From Candidatus Buchananbacteria bacterium RIFCSPLOWO2_02_FULL_46_11b (lineage in GTDB: Bacteria > Patescibacteriota > Patescibacteriia > Buchananbacterales > UBA6539): a stretch of DNA of 6,225 nucleotides. The position numbers and the translations under genes are program-made. The DNA lies in contig MHIR01000023.1 of the NCBI GenBank assembly GCA_001817615.1, positions 35,705 through 41,929 on the forward strand, read 5' to 3'. Below, in pieces: positions 4,591 through 6,225 of the stretch. Numbering within the stretch: position 1 is the stretch's first letter; each line of letters begins with the position of its first letter. The notes below the pieces were generated by a model, which worked only from the letters and a program-made list of their open reading frames with translations, made no database searches and had not been told where the DNA came from.

Positions 4591-6225
4591 ATGAACTCTC
4601 TATTAAACAAATTCACCGCCCACTCCCGAAACGTCCTGAAAAACGCGTTTGGTTTTGCCGCGGCTTGCGGCCATCGGGTTTTGACGCCCGAACATATTTT
4701 ATACGGCCTAAGCCTGGAAAAAGGCAGCCTGGCCGAACAGATTTTAAGCCGGATAAAAATCAGCGGCCCGGAAATAAAAAAAATTATGGCCGAGAATCCG
4801 CCGGCCCGGCAAACGATTGCCCAGATCGGCCTGACCGCGGACGTAAAAAAAATACTGCAAAAAGCTTTTTTAATCGCCAGCTCAAACCAGCACCAATATG
4901 TCGGCACCGAGCATTTGCTGGCCTCAATCCTTGCTTTAAATGACGGGGTTTTGGCCGATTTTTTCAAGCAAAAAGGCGTCAACTTGCCTGAATTGCAAAA
5001 ACAAATCAATATTGTTTTAAACAGCACTTCTAAATTTTCCGAATTGACCGGCCTAAGCGATGATTTCGGCCCGGATAATTTAAATCAAAATTACGGCCCC
5101 GGCCCGGCCCTGACTAAAGCCAATCAGTCAATTTTGGAAGTTTTCGGCGTCAATCTGACCGACGCGGCCATTCAGCAAAACATTGACCCGGTCATCGGCC
5201 GGGAGGAAGAAATCGACCGGCTGATTCAGATTCTTTGCCGCCGCCACAAGAATAATCCCCTGCTTTTGGGCGAGCCGGGCGTCGGGAAAACCGCGATTGT
5301 GGAAGGCCTGGCCAAAAAAATCGTTTCCGGCGACGTGCCTGACGTCTTAATCGGCAAAAGCATCTACACAATTGACTTAAGCGCGGTTTTGGCCGGCACG
5401 AGCTTCCGCGGCGAATTTGAAAACCGCTTAAAGCAGATTTTAAACGAGGTCAAAAAAAATCCCAGTCTGATTCTTTTTATTGATGAAATCCATAATTTAA
5501 TCGGCGCCGGTTCGGCCGGCGGCGCCTTAGACGCGGCCAATATTTTAAAACCGGCCCTGGCCCGGGGCGAGGTCCGCTGTCTGGGCGCCACGACGCCGGA
5601 GGCCTATAAAAAATACATTGAAAGCGATCCGGCCTTGGAACGCCGCTTTCAGCCGGTCAATGTTTTCGCGCCCAGCGTTGAGAAAACTGAAGAGATTCTG
5701 CTGGGCATCAAGGAAAATTACGAAATTTTTCATCAGGTCCAAATCAGCCGCGAAGCGATCCAGGCCGCGGCCAAACTTTCCGAGCGCTATTTGGCGGACC
5801 GATTTTTGCCCGACAAGGCGATTGATTTGATTGACGAAGCGGCCTCGGCCGTAAAAATCAAGACCGGCTTTTCTCCGGAACTGAAAGAAATTAACAATTT
5901 GGAAAACCAGCTCAAAGAAATTCAGCGCCAAAAACAGCAAAGCGTCCGGGAAGAAAAATTCGCCGCCGCCCTGAAATGGCGCCGGCGCGAGCAGGAAATT
6001 ATAAGCCAATTAAAAAATCTGAAAGAATCGCGGCTGAAAGAAAAACAAAAAAATCTGCCGGTGATTACGGCCGAAGAAATCAGCCAAGTGGTTTCAAAAA
6101 TTACCGGCATTCCCTTAAGTAACCTGATTTTGGAAGAAAAAGCCAAGCTCTTGGGGTTGTCGGACCGGCTGGAAGAAAAAATCTTTGGCCAAACCCCGGC
6201 CTTAGAAGCGATCGCGGAATCCATC
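4591..6225 (+). CDS. clpC: ClpC-type AAA+ protease ATPase subunit, 3' end outside the window
   Basis: The frame is open for 545 codons to the edge. Two Clp N-terminal repeats lie at about 8-60 and 81-145, with TPEHIL at 32-37 and TEHLL at 106-110. D1 has Walker A GEPGVGKT (227-234), pore loop GTSFRGEFE (269-277), Walker B LILFIDEIH (293-301), sensor 1 GATTPEAY (332-339), arginine fingers LERRF (349-353) and a sensor-2 region LPDKAIDLIDEA (406-417). A short coiled-coil middle domain (about 431-488, with REEKFAAALKWRRRE) fits ClpC rather than the much longer ClpB middle domain. The second ring begins at 519-545 (IFGQTPALEAIAESI). Such ATPases unfold substrates and feed them to ClpP; D2 and the ClpP-binding loop lie beyond the window. 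The pore loop has Phe272 where Tyr is usual. The ATG at 4591 begins just before the N-domain and has no SD. The gene is 156 bases downstream of htpX. Confidence 0.93.
   Translation, partial: MNSLLNKFTAHSRNVLKNAFGFAAACGHRVLTPEHILYGLSLEKGSLAEQILSRIKISGPEIKKIMAENPPARQTIAQIGLTADVKKILQKAFLIASSNQHQYVGTEHLLASILALNDGVLADFFKQKGVNLPELQKQINIVLNSTSKFSELTGLSDDFGPDNLNQNYGPGPALTKANQSILEVFGVNLTDAAIQQNIDPVIGREEEIDRLIQILCRRHKNNPLLLGEPGVGKTAIVEGLAKKIVSGDVPDVLIGKSIYTIDLSAVLAGTSFRGEFENRLKQILNEVKKNPSLILFIDEIHNLIGAGSAGGALDAANILKPALARGEVRCLGATTPEAYKKYIESDPALERRFQPVNVFAPSVEKTEEILLGIKENYEIFHQVQISREAIQAAAKLSERYLADRFLPDKAIDLIDEAASAVKIKTGFSPELKEINNLENQLKEIQRQKQQSVREEKFAAALKWRRREQEIISQLKNLKESRLKEKQKNLPVITAEEISQVVSKITGIPLSNLILEEKAKLLGLSDRLEEKIFGQTPALEAIAESI

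Noticed and set aside
4581..5027. Open frame of 148 codons on the minus strand
   Set aside because: It is antisense to the Clp N-terminal domain, which matches the family residue by residue.
5545..6009. Open frame of 154 codons on the minus strand
   Set aside because: It is antisense to D1 and the middle domain of the Clp ATPase; a composition artefact.

Overview
The window looks like chromosomal DNA from a member of the Candidate Phyla Radiation (Patescibacteria, perhaps a Parcubacteria-type lineage). This is an inference. It rests on three things: a large secreted protein built of GIGT-type fibre repeats, a style common in those genomes; genes that mostly lack a Shine-Dalgarno (SD) sequence; and a compact lemA/htpX/clp proteostasis cluster. 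TGA ends htpX, so the code looks standard and not the UGA-glycine code of Gracilibacteria/Absconditabacteria.

Layout. Bases 1-2116 (minus strand) hold the first 705 codons of a secreted repetitive fibre or adhesin-like protein that runs off the left edge. Bases 2117-2447 are an AT-rich divergent intergenic region with a near-consensus sigma70-type promoter facing right. On the plus strand follow lemA (2448-3002), a four-helix-bundle gene of the 23S rRNA intervening-sequence/S23 family (3126-3419), htpX (3541-4434), a nested palindromic repeat (4449-4540), and a ClpC-type AAA+ ATPase (4591 to the right edge, 545 codons, no stop).

LemA and HtpX are commonly adjacent and belong to membrane-protein quality control. 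The Clp ATPase adds cytosolic unfolding and degradation, so the plus-strand genes read as an envelope/protein-stress cluster.

The most interesting part is what separates lemA from htpX. The four-helix-bundle gene is bracketed by a 34-bp inverted repeat made of heptads: TAGGGNG on the left and CCCTACT on the right. It is AT-richer than its neighbours and is the only gene here with a strong SD sequence. The right arm ends 6 bases before the htpX start codon. The gene has an in-frame TAA at codon 98; past it the same frame continues with what looks like the family's missing fourth helix, ending at codon 121. The whole resembles a small mobile cassette, analogous to the stem-bracketed intervening sequences of some 23S rRNA genes but placed between protein genes. 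Mobility is inferred, not shown.
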